52,792 nucleotides of DNA. It comes from an uncultured Verrucomicrobia subdivision 3 bacterium. Its GTDB lineage: Bacteria; Verrucomicrobiota; Verrucomicrobiae; Limisphaerales; UBA11358. The notes under the pieces were generated by a model. That model saw nothing but the letters and a program-made list of their open reading frames with translations. It did no database searches and was not told the DNA's origin. The DNA is taken from NCBI GenBank assembly GCA_903921455.1, contig CAIXPZ010000020.1, forward strand, positions 1-52,792, written 5' to 3'. The translations under genes were made by a program, and so were the position numbers. Numbering within the stretch: position 1 is the first letter of the stretch; every line of letters starts with the position of its first letter. Shown in pieces: positions 13,401 through 21,946 of the stretch.

Positions 13401-16400
13401 CTCCGACTGCACGCCGATGTAATAAACCTGCCCGGGCGCGGAATTGGACGAAACGATGAACTTGGTGCCGCCGCGACTCAAAGCCGAGGCGTAAAATGAG
13501 CCAGCCCCCCCCGTCGCCGAGTTGCTGATGCAGTTGGCGATGACCGTCGCATCCAGATTTGTCAACGCTTCAGCGCCCGGTCCGCTGGCCACAAAGAGAT
13601 CGATGTTCGCCTCCGGCAACGTGGCGTTGGCATCCGAACCCGCGAACACGCCTTGACGCGGAATCGCCAACGTTTGCGGCAGGAACGTGATGAAAGCGGC
13701 ATTGGTGTAATCCGCTGAATGACTCGGCGAGTTGGTCACCACGTAGAAATGCCACTGGTTCGTCTGGCCGATGGTCAGCAGGGCATTCGTGACATACGGC
13801 GAACCGGCCGGAAAAGCCAAGGTATTGGTGGACATCACCGGCGAACTCGCGCCGACAATCTGGTTCATCAACGGCGAATTGGTGCTAACGATCACAGTGA
13901 CGCGCTGGTCGCCAGTCGGATTGGACATCGCCGAGGTGGAGGTGATGCTGAAGCCATTGGTGCTGGAGCCATCGCCGCAGGAAACAACGAGCACAAAATC
14001 CTGGGCGATGTCCGGAGCATAAACACCCGCCGCATTATTGGTCTGGGTGGTGACGGCGTTCACATTCACGGCAGCACCGGAAACCACAATCGCGAAGTTC
14101 GTGCCGGCGTGCGGCGACAGAAAGACATTCTGCACATTGTTGACAGTATCCAGAACCGCCGTCGAGTTAGTAGGATTTTGCGCCGTATTGTAAACCTGAT
14201 TGGTCTCGATGTCGTTGCCGTAATAAACCACTGGGTTGGTTGCGTTATCCAGATTGCTGACGGTCAAGCTCAGGTTGTTGACAAGCTTGATCGCAGCGGC
14301 GGGATTGCCGGGCGGATCCGTCCACGCGAGCGTGACCCGCAGCGGCTGCGCTTGCGAATTCGGCGGGATGGAAATCTGATAAGTGCGCGTATCGCCCGTG
14401 GCCAGCGCATTCGCCGGACTTTGATCAATGAAGAAAACCGAGTTGTTGGTGCTGGCGACAGTGTTGGTCAGCGTCGGCGGAATGGAGTTGGGCAGATTGA
14501 CGAGGCCCCAGCCTTCGTAGTTGATGAGGTTGTTCACCTGCAAATTATAAAAGCCCGTCAAGCGCGCGCCGTTAATGAGCATCGCCTTAAGCAACGCCGG
14601 GCTGGGCGTGGTATGGAGCGTGTTGGTGAAGTAATCCTGCATCAAGGCCAGCACGCCGGAAACATCCGCCGCCGCCATGCTGGTGCCGCTCTCGTAGCGG
14701 TAATAATAAGGCGACGTGCCAATTGAATTGTTCAAGTTGCTCAAAACTTCGTAGTAGTTACCCATATCATTGGTGGTGACCACTTCCAAAAACATGTTGT
14801 ATTTCACTGCCACATTCGTGGGATTACCGACGCTGAAATTAAAGTCGCCACCGTTATTTACAATTTGCGACAAATAGTTGGGCGGACTATCCAGTGGAAT
14901 ATTCACATTGTTTTTGGCGGTGGAAAAATCATTGTTGGTGGCATCAGGATAAGTCGTCACCGACACATAGATCGGCATGTTCGTCACGTTCGGCACCGTG
15001 TTAAAAATCTGAATGGTGAGGCTGACGACATTGCTCTTTGCGGTGAAACCAAAATCACTCAAGCTGTAATAGTTCAGCGAGTTGGCAGCCACGGTCTCGT
15101 CGTTGATCTGTTTGAAGTAAAAATTGGTCGGGTTGTAATACGTGACCTCGTCCCACGTCGTCGAACGCGTCGAAACCACGAAGGATCCTGGCGCGACCAC
15201 GTCCGGCTTGAACCGGCCGTAAGTGCCTTCCGTGCCGATGCCCACATTGCCGCGCGCGGAAAAGCCCGCCACCTGGGAACCGTCATCCGTGTCGCCATAC
15301 CACGCCTCCACCGGATTGGTGGAACCGAAAGGCAGGTAGGTATTCGTGATATACCGCTGCTGCTCCAGCGCACCGACGGTGATCACATTTTTCGCCGTGG
15401 CGGGCGAGGCAATGGTGTCCGGACTGCCGCCGCCGCCGTTGTTATTGTTGTTGTTCCCATCGGCATTGCCACGGTTGCCCGCCGCAAACACGAACAACAC
15501 CGGCTGCGGCCCGGTTTTTTCGGGCAACGCATCGCGCACCGCCGCATCGTAGCTGGCAGCCGCGAGGTCATATTCATTGGCGCCCTCATTTCCCCAGCTG
15601 TTGTTGGAAATCAACGCGTTCGTTGCCGCCGGTGCTTCCTGCAAATACCAATCGGGATACTGCACATAGAAGTAATTGGTCTCACCCGCCGGCCCGAGGA
15701 CATAATTGGCCGCGCCCGGGAGAAAGAAATTCGTCTGGCCGATGACGAAAAAATTGTCGTCGTTGCCGCTTTCAAACAAACCGCCGCGATAATAACCGTT
15801 GATGGCGCCGACCGAAAACAGCGACGCAGCCGGTGCCTTGCCGCGAAATTGGCCATTGGTCCCCGGCATGATTGAGCCTTGCGCGTTCGTCACCGTAGTG
15901 GATTCCAAGCCGCTGCCCGCGATTTGTCCCGCAACAAAAGTCCCATGGCCATCCGTGTCATAACCACTGCCCGGCGCATCCAATAACACGCGTCCGGACA
16001 AGTCCGGGTGGTTGGTATCGATACCGGTATCATTCACCTCCACGATTACATTGGTACCGGTGAGGTTCAGATAATTTGTCGGCGCCACAGAATTGAACGC
16101 CACGCCGGTCACCGAACGAGAAAGGTCATTGGCCGCCACCCGCCGGTGCGCCGGCTCCAACAGTTGCACGCCGGGCAATTGCGCCAGCGCCAGCCAGTCC
16201 GCCGGGGGCTGCACGCGGACAATCGGACCGAACGGCGAGCGATCCGTCGCCACCACGATGCCGCCGAGTTTTTGAATCTGCGCCGCCGTCGCCGTCGCAC
16301 CGTCACTGAACAGCCCGAGCGTCAGATATGTCCCTTTCGCCAGCGGCTGCTGCTTCACCGCCAGCCCAAGCAACGATGATTGCACCTTGAAATAAGGATC

Positions 16401-16931
16401 GTAAGGCAGCACCGCCTGGACGAGCGAATTGCCCGCCAATGCCGCCGCGCCTGCTGACGTCAATTGCACAAGCAACGCGTTATTGGGGATGTAGGAAACC
16501 GTCTTAGCCCCGGCCGCCGCCAGCGCGGCGCGAAACGCCCCGTTGATCGCGCCGCGAGACTGCACGAGATAAGCGCCCGGCTCGCCCACAGCGCGCAGGT
16601 GCGCAGGAATTCTTAAATCCATTTTCGCGTCGGTTTGAATCAGAGCGTTATCCAGCAGAATGGCGTGGTGATCCGACGCGAGCTGGCCGATGGACTTGGT
16701 CGTGTTCGAGAGCCGGTAAGCAAAGTGGTTCGTTTTGGCAAAAAGACTATTGGTGACGGCCGTCGCCAGGGCCGCTTTGCGCGCGGCAATCTGCGCCGCC
16801 GGCGACAGCGCAACGGGCGCGGGCGCGGCGGCATTTTTCGCCAGCGGCGCCGGACGGCCGCCGGACGGCCACAACAACCACGCCGCCAGCAGCGCCAGCG
16901 CGCACAACACGATCCAAAAACTACGTTTCAT
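7425..16931 (-). CDS. Giant subtilisin-like serine protease with P-domain, RCC1 propeller and cadherin-like repeats
   Basis: The protein has 3168 residues from ATG 16931 (MKRSFW); an in-frame TTG lies four codons earlier. A signal or anchor segment spans about residues 4-22. The S8 catalytic domain has Asp301 (VNDTGID), His329 (DGHGTFVAG) and Ser751 (SGTSMAAADVSG), so the triad is complete. Asn near SNNSWGNEG suits the oxyanion hole. A split proprotein-convertase P-domain lies near 1480-1540 and 1850 (VDHPRISDLVFHL; NGDPWQLEILDT). Residues about 2217-2490 hold seven RCC1 units of about 39 residues (AWGYNGDGETNVP type), enough for one seven-bladed propeller. Cadherin/He_PIG-like repeats follow, then two similar C-terminal modules ending FYRLLLL and FYQLILLP. 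It is very rich in Thr-Asn and is certainly exported. It starts 51 bases after the cassette A gene, so it may share that transcript. Confidence 0.9.
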   Translation of the reverse strand: MKRSFWIVLCALALLAAWLLWPSGGRPAPLAKNAAAPAPVALSPAAQIAARKAALATAVTNSLFAKTNHFAYRLSNTTKSIGQLASDHHAILLDNALIQTDAKMDLRIPAHLRAVGEPGAYLVQSRGAINGAFRAALAAAGAKTVSYIPNNALLVQLTSAGAAALAGNSLVQAVLPYDPYFKVQSSLLGLAVKQQPLAKGTYLTLGLFSDGATATAAQIQKLGGIVVATDRSPFGPIVRVQPPADWLALAQLPGVQLLEPAHRRVAANDLSRSVTGVAFNSVAPTNYLNLTGTNVIVEVNDTGIDTNHPDLSGRVLLDAPGSGYDTDGHGTFVAGQIAGSGLESTTVTNAQGSIMPGTNGQFRGKAPAASLFSVGAINGYYRGGLFESGNDDNFFVIGQTNFFLPGAANYVLGPAGETNYFYVQYPDWYLQEAPAATNALISNNSWGNEGANEYDLAAASYDAAVRDALPEKTGPQPVLFVFAAGNRGNADGNNNNNNGGGGSPDTIASPATAKNVITVGALEQQRYITNTYLPFGSTNPVEAWYGDTDDGSQVAGFSARGNVGIGTEGTYGRFKPDVVAPGSFVVSTRSTTWDEVTYYNPTNFYFKQINDETVAANSLNYYSLSDFGFTAKSNVVSLTIQIFNTVPNVTNMPIYVSVTTYPDATNNDFSTAKNNVNIPLDSPPNYLSQIVNNGGDFNFSVGNPTNVAVKYNMFLEVVTTNDMGNYYEVLSNLNNSIGTSPYYYRYESGTSMAAADVSGVLALMQDYFTNTLHTTPSPALLKAMLINGARLTGFYNLQVNNLINYEGWGLVNLPNSIPPTLTNTVASTNNSVFFIDQSPANALATGDTRTYQISIPPNSQAQPLRVTLAWTDPPGNPAAAIKLVNNLSLTVSNLDNATNPVVYYGNDIETNQVYNTAQNPTNSTAVLDTVNNVQNVFLSPHAGTNFAIVVSGAAVNVNAVTTQTNNAAGVYAPDIAQDFVLVVSCGDGSSTNGFSITSTSAMSNPTGDQRVTVIVSTNSPLMNQIVGASSPVMSTNTLAFPAGSPYVTNALLTIGQTNQWHFYVVTNSPSHSADYTNAAFITFLPQTLAIPRQGVFAGSDANATLPEANIDLFVASGPGAEALTNLDATVIANCISNSATGGAGSFYASALSRGGTKFIVSSNSAPGQVYYIGVQSEDQMASEYAFLAEFSNVAFSQMTTNGEVVQFSQVEIPDGPASLPGYTNTIGLAIYPIEMRRVIVTNILAVQNAGDIAVSLNHSTTANANSSVNLMSHNAPNLPGTYTMVYDDSKQGDVSNSIPTAGPGSLQSYVRQQGQGVWILHASDNAPGFLGNIQGSLLLQPHQDLQHGVYVTVQPNSWYYDYVDVPVGYTNLIVAATNVTVPPSVAPPVTLYLNYNTDPTFSNYLAKVDLVNGVPPGGSISYGPPLTPGPYYIGLYNASALPQTIYVIATLAFSASAAEAVDYASTGPVPILDDAVTYSYIDVPRTDQIQGINVGLRVDHPRISDLVFHLISPDGTRYLLMENRGGQSTNGCGATYVTTNMVSVSANGTAQPNTNVINTGSTSGSFPITYNFYTAPDQMTIYYGTNISTNSLIFDTGMVSNPPRGGGGPQNTQPISTNVPYGPTNGILPTTYLTIVMNQFSNSNPKTVWTYTTGGVVTNYAYLSFTEDTNLTTTPIKFAPPPLVPQTVFSSIVTDSFEAYPVQPYTQGAGFGGWSVATNQVEVATNLNAYTGVNYLQLDNGVVSANVPTVPGQKYALTYWLASSVSEDTNGLLTASTNADWMIQYYNFTAVSTNTTVVLAASAAALTGLTFTNAQMLAFDTNALIDDVMLIQLPGNLYYQAEQSLSPLINTSAYGKMNNGDPWQLEILDTRAGATNNATLLSWQLNFTFANTNFTLSTITLTNGGPVTNFIPGGATQWYLVTAPTNADWATNSLLFATLPLNLWWSTNVPPTITNTPNDVELLAGSTNGLSVIGTNPPPAYFVPGSTNVAGGTYYLGVQNPNVAGANYAIDVTFHLLFFSPTVITKPATNLVTGSATLQALVTPNGGDTTVYFEYGLTTNYGTISSTSTLLTNNYLLAQWVTNDVTGLAPPGAVYHFQAIGTNIFGTNYGGDLIFTNPYATPAPFATTLPATRLTGAGAQLNGMATANGTDAQAWFEWGTSTAYGVTTPPVAIGTNYNVVFVTTNITGLITNLPYHYRLVVSNIVGVTYGFDQIFDQANVVVWGADFFGQTTPLPSTLTNLVVGVGAGYDFSLAVNNDGSVVAWGDDTFGQTNVPAGLNNAVAVAGGERSSLALRSDRTVLVWGSGQFGQTNTPTNLTNAVAAACGGFHCLALRDTGNVASWGVSSFGQTNVPIGLTNVVAVAAGDLHSLALKNDGTVIAWGYNGDGETNVPPGLTNVVAVAAGYYHNLALRNDGTVVAWGYDGNNQTNVPAGATNVVAIAAGGYHSLALQANGKVLFWGDSSAGQLTGYPTNLSNVVAIAAGGFHSLALSSLYGLNQTNTAPFWTNGLNGTTLTMNELTTNLVNNVAADSNTPAQLLQYSLISPSPAWAGIGGFSGVITLAPQEADGPGTNTITTVVTDNGFPALSTTNSFTLVVNEVNTPPYWPTNVPGQTNFTVSELTLLTVTNTASDSDIPTNTWTYALSVSGGVTNAQVSTNGIITWTPTEAQGPGTYTFTTIATDTNQWALVNKSLTATNHFTVTVLESNSAPFWTNAFPTVVMDELTTNIVVATAQDADLPTNTLSYALTNSPAWALIDTNTGVITLKPLEADGPGTNQVTVTVTDNGAPVPLSATTNFTVIVNEVNVAPQFILTPASQTVLAGTTLVITNAATDSDIPTNTLTYSLLAPPSGAAVDTNTGVLTLTLLAGTNLITTVVTDTNLYALTNQTLSATNQFTVIVTNVPVPAVIPIASIVYTNIAGTNGFLLTWFAPSNDLFQVQWTTSLAPASWQAFSNPPVVSYNTNVPVGPTNAQFNFFDDGTQTGGFGPTRFYRLLLLTNAPNTAPFFGSQPTNYFVTPTATLTVSNGATDGDLPPQTLTYALAGAPVGVSINPGSGLITWTPTTAQAGTTNSIITIVTDSGMPALSATNLITVFVNPLPVLASVTYGTNGMTLHWSGWTNEQFQVNWTTNLAPPSWTPFSGTVTSTNGVFTFVDTNTTFLTKFYQLILLP

Positions 16932-16982
16932 ATCTTTACTCAAATAAATACATTGCCGTTCGCACCAAACTCGTTGGCCGGT

Positions 16983-19900
16983 TCAGTTCGGCGGCAGATT
17001 GTTATAACTTTCGATCACCACGCGCGGCGCCTTGGTCCGGGCGTTGTCCACGCGGATGACCGCGCGGGCGGCGCTTTCCGCCGTGATCTGGTAATTCGTC
17101 ACCAGCCCGAAATACTGGCCGCTATCGGTCACCACGCTATCCGGCGCGGGGCGGAGCGTCTGCCCATAACAATACACCACATAGCGCGGCGTGCCATCGG
17201 CGCGCAGCAAGCCGAGCGTCTGCTGCGGCAGCCATTCGTAAAGCGCGTCGCTGATTTGCGTCGTTTTGTTCAGACCGGTCAGGAACGGCGATTGTTCCGT
17301 CAACGCCGGCGTGCGCACAATATCGCCAACATGCTCAAAGGCGCCGATCAGGCCGTCCGCATTGGTGAAGGTCGTGCGCGTGGCGTTGATACCAGCCGGC
17401 TGGTTGTTGACCATAAAGTTGACGGCGGCATTGACGTCCGCACCGGCGGGCGGAATATTGGTGTAGCCGCCGCTAAGGTTATTCGGCACCGCGAGACCGC
17501 TCATAACCGCCGACCAAGCGGCCAGATGCGTCTGGTTGACAGACAACGTGCCGTGAGTGGCGTTAGCGTTGGGTGCCGTCGTGAACAGGTCAAACAGCCA
17601 CGCGTCCTGCACCGGCGCCGAGTTGGTAGCGTCAAATGTATTGCCGTTACCCGTCCAATCTTTCCAAACCGCGACACCGTCGTTCGTCAGAATGTCGGTG
17701 GACTTGAGATAGACCGTCTGCCACGGCGTGCCGCGATGCACTCGGCCCAGCCAGCCGACGCCGGGCAATTTGCCCGTCGGAAATTCCCAGTTGTCCGACT
17801 GCTGCACCAGCGGATCGCGCTCGGTCAGGTTAAAACGGTTGGTATCGACCGTGGCTAATTGACTGTCCGTGTAACGATGATTCCCGCTCCACGGCATATA
17901 ACGGTCGTTCACGAAGCCAAGATTTAATCCGGATAAAGGAGACAATACCTGGTCGGCGTTATATTGATTCACGCCCAACTTGGGAAACTTGGTGTTGTCG
18001 AACTTGGCCGGAATGGCACTAATCTCGCTGGCCAAGTAATGCACCAGCGGATCGTTGACCTGCCACGAGAAATACTGCACCACCGAGCGGGTCGGCGAGT
18101 AAGGAGCCTGCACGTGCAAGAGCGTGTTGGTCGCCCTGCCATACTTATTGCCCGGCTTGAAAAATGCCGTAAATGAATCCAACTGTTGCTGCTTGGAGGT
18201 TCCCAGCGTCGCCGCTTCGGGATCTGCTTTCCAAGCGCCGTCTTCGCCGGGTGCATTACCACTCTTGGAAGAAGTGATTTGACTAAGGACACCCCAAGTC
18301 ACATCGTTCGGCGGCGAACTGCCGTTGGGATAATTGGTGTTCCACACACCATAATTGGCCGAGCTATTGTTGGCCATATCCAGATCCGCAAGATTCGAGT
18401 TCACATTGAACCCGCCATCCGGCCCGGCAAAGCTGACGTAATCAATGACGCGATAAACCCCGTTGGTCACATCCAGCATGAACACCTGCAACCGGTTTGT
18501 CACCAGGACGCCAAACTGCGGGAAGTGAAAGCCGTTCGGCGAGTTAGTTTCATAGTTATTGAGCGTCCCGGGATTGTTATAACTGAAATAATTTGTCGGC
18601 TCAAAACCGGGCGCAACCAGACCCGAACCAAGCGGCATCGTCGCATAAGGCGAACGATAGACGGAATTCGTCAGAGACGGCCCGGCAAAGGTAATGGTTT
18701 TGATGGAACCAACCGCCGGATTTCCGCTGGAATCCGCCCAGCCCGCGCCTGACCCAGTCCACGAAACCAAGGGGATGGTGAGATAATTGGTCGAGAACGT
18801 ATTCTGAAAGAGATACGGCGTTATCTGCTCATCGTTGGTGATGGTCAGCGTGGCCGCTTCGTTGATGCCGACCTGAATGGTGCCGGAATAATTGGAGACG
18901 TAAGAGTTCCACAACTCGATGCCGATGGAACTGCTCAGGCTCATCATATACATCTGGTTCGTATGAAAGTTCGCCAAATCCACGCTGTTTGCCGCATTGA
19001 TGGCTGGCCGCGTGACTAGCAGCCGCCGTGTGACGGTCAGCGCATTTTCCATGGCGAACTCATTGAAATTTGGCAGGCCTTTCTTTGCACCAATGATCCA
19101 CGGCACGCCATAGACATTTTCCAAAACATTCGTCCCGCCGCCCGCCGCAATGGTGGAAATTTCAAAGGGCGTGGCCAGGGCAAGGTCGCTAGGACCCGTC
19201 ACGGTCGGCACATAGGCGTAGCCAGTGATATAAACGTCGTTGCCCACGCGGGAAAACATCGGCCGAAAAACAGAAGGATAATCCCGTCCCGCTGCGGCGG
19301 TCTGGTTGGTCGTGGCATCATACAGATTCGCCGCGAGTTGGAGGATGCGGTTGACGGCGGGCGTATAGACAAACTGGCCATCGATATAAACCGGAATGTT
19401 CGCTATGCCAAACGCATTCGTGACGGATACCCCAAACGTATTGGTGTATTGCCGGCGATTGGATGCAAGCCAGTTCGTGGTATAAGTGCGCAGCATCCGG
19501 TCGGCGGCGGCGGTGAAAAAGTCCAGCGGCGCCCACGACACGGCATTCGTCTCCGCGCCAGAGACAACGGCAATGTTCGTCGCAAGGCCGCTGGCGCTGT
19601 AGCCGACGACGACGTTGGAATAATTCAGATTCATCCGGGTGTCGTCCGCCGCGGAATCGGTGCCGAGCTGGTCGAGCATGCGGTAGAACGTGTAGCGGTC
19701 GTAGGTGGCAAGGTTCGTGCCGGCCGCATACAGATTGTAGGGGAAATTGCCGAGGTTCTTGGTGTTGTCGAACACATCGGAGGGCAGCGAAAAGAAGCGG
19801 TTGGTGTTATCCGAGCCGGCCCACGAACTATTCAGCGGGATGTTCACCAGCGGGAGAGCGGTATTGGTCATCAGGTTGCCGATGCTGTAGCCGTCCACGC

Positions 19901-20966
19901 CGGAATTGACCAGGGCATTGTAAAGCGGGCCACCCACGGTGAGCGCGGCGAGCGTGTTGTAATTGTAAGCATACCGCCAGGACAGCAGGGAACGGGCGTC
20001 TTCAAAGGCCGTCCCGGCGTTGGCGAAGGCCGGCTCCAGATAATTGTAAAAATTGCCGAGCGGTTGATTCCACTGGTTGGTGTTCAAATCCGCGAGGAAC
20101 GCGGCGAGATTCAATTCCCACGAGCCGACGCCTTCGTTGCGGAAAAAGCCGTCCGCCGCCCCGAGCGCGGTGTTCTCCGTCTGGTTGTGGATATAATTCA
20201 AGTCCAGCGAATTGCCGACGGGCTGGGCCAGAAAGGCGTAGCGCGCCACGAAATGATTGTTGGCACTGTGCGGCTGGTCGGGACGCTCGAGCACACCCAC
20301 CCATTCGGGATCGCCGATCTGGCTGTTCGCAACGGCATTGCCGTTGGCGTCCAGCAGCACGTTGCCCAGATTGTCGAGATTGGTCAGCCAGCCGTTCGCC
20401 TCGAACCGGCCATTGCGGTTCAGGTCGAGCCAATACCGGAAATCGTTCACGCCGGTGTTGCGGTTATAGACATACACCGGCGGACGGGGGAGCAGGTAGA
20501 GATTGGCGATGTTGTTAATCAAGTCGCCGGAGTTCAGCGGCTGGCCATCCGTATTGCGAAAATCATAATTCACATTCGTCGGATCGCCATTGCCGATGAA
20601 ATAGCCGGCGGCATTCTGATAATTCGTCGAGACGAGCAGGCGGGTATTGTAGGGATTGGTAGTGGATAAAATGTTCGCCGCGATCTGCGCCTGCGCCGCC
20701 GCCAGGGCCGAGTCCGTGGCGAGCCGCGCCGCGGCGGTATCGGTGGTGGTGGTGACGGCATTGCGCTCGCGTCGGGCCACGGCCAGAAAGGCCACGGCCA
20801 TCACCAGCGTCACCGCCAGCATGATGAGCGTGATGACGAGGGCGACGCCCGAGCGGCGATTGCCAATTGCCAATTGCCAATTGCCAATTTGATAACGGCG
20901 CACCGCCGGGGATTTCCCGCACCACCGGAACATTGGAAATTTGAAATTGGAAATTGGAAATTTCAT
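16983..20966 (-). CDS. Verru_Chthon cassette protein A-like large pseudopilin/PilX-type protein
   Basis: This 1327-residue protein begins MKFPISNFKF. Its single N-terminal hydrophobic helix (SGVALVITLIMLAVTLVMAVAFLAVA) is followed by RRERNAVTTTTDTAAARLATDSALAAA, as in PilX/GspK-type minor pseudopilins, then a long Asn/Thr-rich exported domain. Its size and its place beside three prepilin-like genes match the long A member of the four-gene Verru_Chthon cassette known from Verrucomicrobium and Chthoniobacter. The start is supported by a 4-base ATGA overlap with the gene before it. The leader of about 37 residues is unusually long and consists largely of translated heptamer repeats. The role of the cassette is unknown; assembly of a pseudopilus or export filament is inferred from the prepilin features. 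Confidence 0.8.
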   Translation of the reverse strand: MKFPISNFKFPMFRWCGKSPAVRRYQIGNWQLAIGNRRSGVALVITLIMLAVTLVMAVAFLAVARRERNAVTTTTDTAAARLATDSALAAAQAQIAANILSTTNPYNTRLLVSTNYQNAAGYFIGNGDPTNVNYDFRNTDGQPLNSGDLINNIANLYLLPRPPVYVYNRNTGVNDFRYWLDLNRNGRFEANGWLTNLDNLGNVLLDANGNAVANSQIGDPEWVGVLERPDQPHSANNHFVARYAFLAQPVGNSLDLNYIHNQTENTALGAADGFFRNEGVGSWELNLAAFLADLNTNQWNQPLGNFYNYLEPAFANAGTAFEDARSLLSWRYAYNYNTLAALTVGGPLYNALVNSGVDGYSIGNLMTNTALPLVNIPLNSSWAGSDNTNRFFSLPSDVFDNTKNLGNFPYNLYAAGTNLATYDRYTFYRMLDQLGTDSAADDTRMNLNYSNVVVGYSASGLATNIAVVSGAETNAVSWAPLDFFTAAADRMLRTYTTNWLASNRRQYTNTFGVSVTNAFGIANIPVYIDGQFVYTPAVNRILQLAANLYDATTNQTAAAGRDYPSVFRPMFSRVGNDVYITGYAYVPTVTGPSDLALATPFEISTIAAGGGTNVLENVYGVPWIIGAKKGLPNFNEFAMENALTVTRRLLVTRPAINAANSVDLANFHTNQMYMMSLSSSIGIELWNSYVSNYSGTIQVGINEAATLTITNDEQITPYLFQNTFSTNYLTIPLVSWTGSGAGWADSSGNPAVGSIKTITFAGPSLTNSVYRSPYATMPLGSGLVAPGFEPTNYFSYNNPGTLNNYETNSPNGFHFPQFGVLVTNRLQVFMLDVTNGVYRVIDYVSFAGPDGGFNVNSNLADLDMANNSSANYGVWNTNYPNGSSPPNDVTWGVLSQITSSKSGNAPGEDGAWKADPEAATLGTSKQQQLDSFTAFFKPGNKYGRATNTLLHVQAPYSPTRSVVQYFSWQVNDPLVHYLASEISAIPAKFDNTKFPKLGVNQYNADQVLSPLSGLNLGFVNDRYMPWSGNHRYTDSQLATVDTNRFNLTERDPLVQQSDNWEFPTGKLPGVGWLGRVHRGTPWQTVYLKSTDILTNDGVAVWKDWTGNGNTFDATNSAPVQDAWLFDLFTTAPNANATHGTLSVNQTHLAAWSAVMSGLAVPNNLSGGYTNIPPAGADVNAAVNFMVNNQPAGINATRTTFTNADGLIGAFEHVGDIVRTPALTEQSPFLTGLNKTTQISDALYEWLPQQTLGLLRADGTPRYVVYCYGQTLRPAPDSVVTDSGQYFGLVTNYQITAESAARAVIRVDNARTKAPRVVIESYNNLPPN
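20859..20963 (-). repeat. Twin heptamer-array element in cassette A leader
   Basis: Four ATTGCCA units (20859-20890), a 41-bp GC-rich spacer, and four ATTGGAA-like units (20932-20963). The second array starts right beside the ATG at 20966. Read in frame, the arrays give QIGNWQLAIGN and FPISNFKFP. Slippage by one 7-nt unit would throw the gene out of frame. Confidence 0.85.
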
Positions 20967-21946
20967 GGTTGGTAGGCCGTGGGGTCAACGTTCGGGATGC
21001 TCACGCGCTGGCGGAACAGATGGACGGCCCCGGACTGGTCTTTGAGGAACAGGGAGCGGCGGTCGTTGGGCGGCAAGGCGGGCAGATTATTCGGCAACGA
21101 GGCGGCCCGCGCCAGCGTCCGGTCCTCAATCACGCCGAGCTCCAGCTCCACGGAGGCGGGAACGGTGTTGCTATACATGTAAAACTGCGCCTCGCCATAA
21201 CTGTTGCCATACCCAGGCGCATAAACGAATTCGGTATTCACGGCGTTGGTGTAAATCCGGGGAAGGTCATTGATCCAAGTGCCGTTGGTATCGTAGGCCC
21301 GCACGGTGAGGTGCACCACGCCGTCAATCAGATGGCTCATGTTGGTCCACTGGGCATTGATCAACTGGTTCCGGAACAAATCAAACAGCACCCAAGGAGG
21401 ATTGGCCGTGTTGGTTTCCGCGTAAAACCGGTAGAGCGGATACAGCGCATTGGTGGAACCGGAGTCCACGATATAAGCCACGCTCGTCCACTTGGTGTTT
21501 TCGCGACCGAGCACGAAAAAATAATTCAGCAGATTGGTGCGCTGCACCGAACTGCCCGGCAAGTTCTGGAACAGCGGGGAATAGTAAGTGGAATTCGCCA
21601 GCACAAAGAAATTCACCGCGCCGCCCGTGATATAGTTGCTATAACCGCGGGACGGCGTCATCCCGCGCAGATCGGCGGCCATCAGGTCCGTCGCCGCGCG
21701 GCTGCCTTCCAGCACGTCGGTCTGGGTGACGGCGGCGCGGAACGCGCGCTGGGTGCTGCTGAACACCGTCATCAGCGCCAGCACAATCATGGACAGCAGC
21801 GACACCACGACCAGGACCTCGACGAGGGAGAAACCATTGCCAATTGCCAATTGCCAATTGCCAATTTGACAACCGCGACGCGACGCGGCCATTTTCCCGT
21901 CGCCCGGGGAAATTGGAAATTGGAAATTGGAAATTGGAAATCTCAT
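20963..21946 (-). CDS. Verru_Chthon cassette protein B-like prepilin
   Basis: The 327-residue protein has a class III prepilin signal: G then FSLVEVLVVVSLLSMIVLALM, with Glu at position +5 of the mature protein, after a leader of about 36 residues. The mature part resembles GspJ/PilW-like minor pseudopilins (STQRAFRAAVTQTDVLEGSRAATDLMAADLRG). The ATG overlaps the stop of cassette C by 4 bases and its own stop overlaps the start of A, indicating translational coupling. The leader holds a translated twin heptamer element. Cleavage and N-methylation would need a prepilin peptidase, which is not in this window. Confidence 0.82.
   Translation of the reverse strand: MRFPISNFQFPISPGDGKMAASRRGCQIGNWQLAIGNGFSLVEVLVVVSLLSMIVLALMTVFSSTQRAFRAAVTQTDVLEGSRAATDLMAADLRGMTPSRGYSNYITGGAVNFFVLANSTYYSPLFQNLPGSSVQRTNLLNYFFVLGRENTKWTSVAYIVDSGSTNALYPLYRFYAETNTANPPWVLFDLFRNQLINAQWTNMSHLIDGVVHLTVRAYDTNGTWINDLPRIYTNAVNTEFVYAPGYGNSYGEAQFYMYSNTVPASVELELGVIEDRTLARAASLPNNLPALPPNDRRSLFLKDQSGAVHLFRQRVSIPNVDPTAYQP
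21836..21941 (-). repeat. Twin heptamer-array element in cassette B leader
   Basis: ATTGCCA x4 (21836-21867), then a spacer of about 42 bp, then ATTGGAA x4 (about 21911-21941), next to the ATG at 21946. The spacer aligns with those of A and C around GGAAA and GCGTCGCG, so the whole roughly 105-bp unit has been copied, not only its arrays. Confidence 0.85.
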
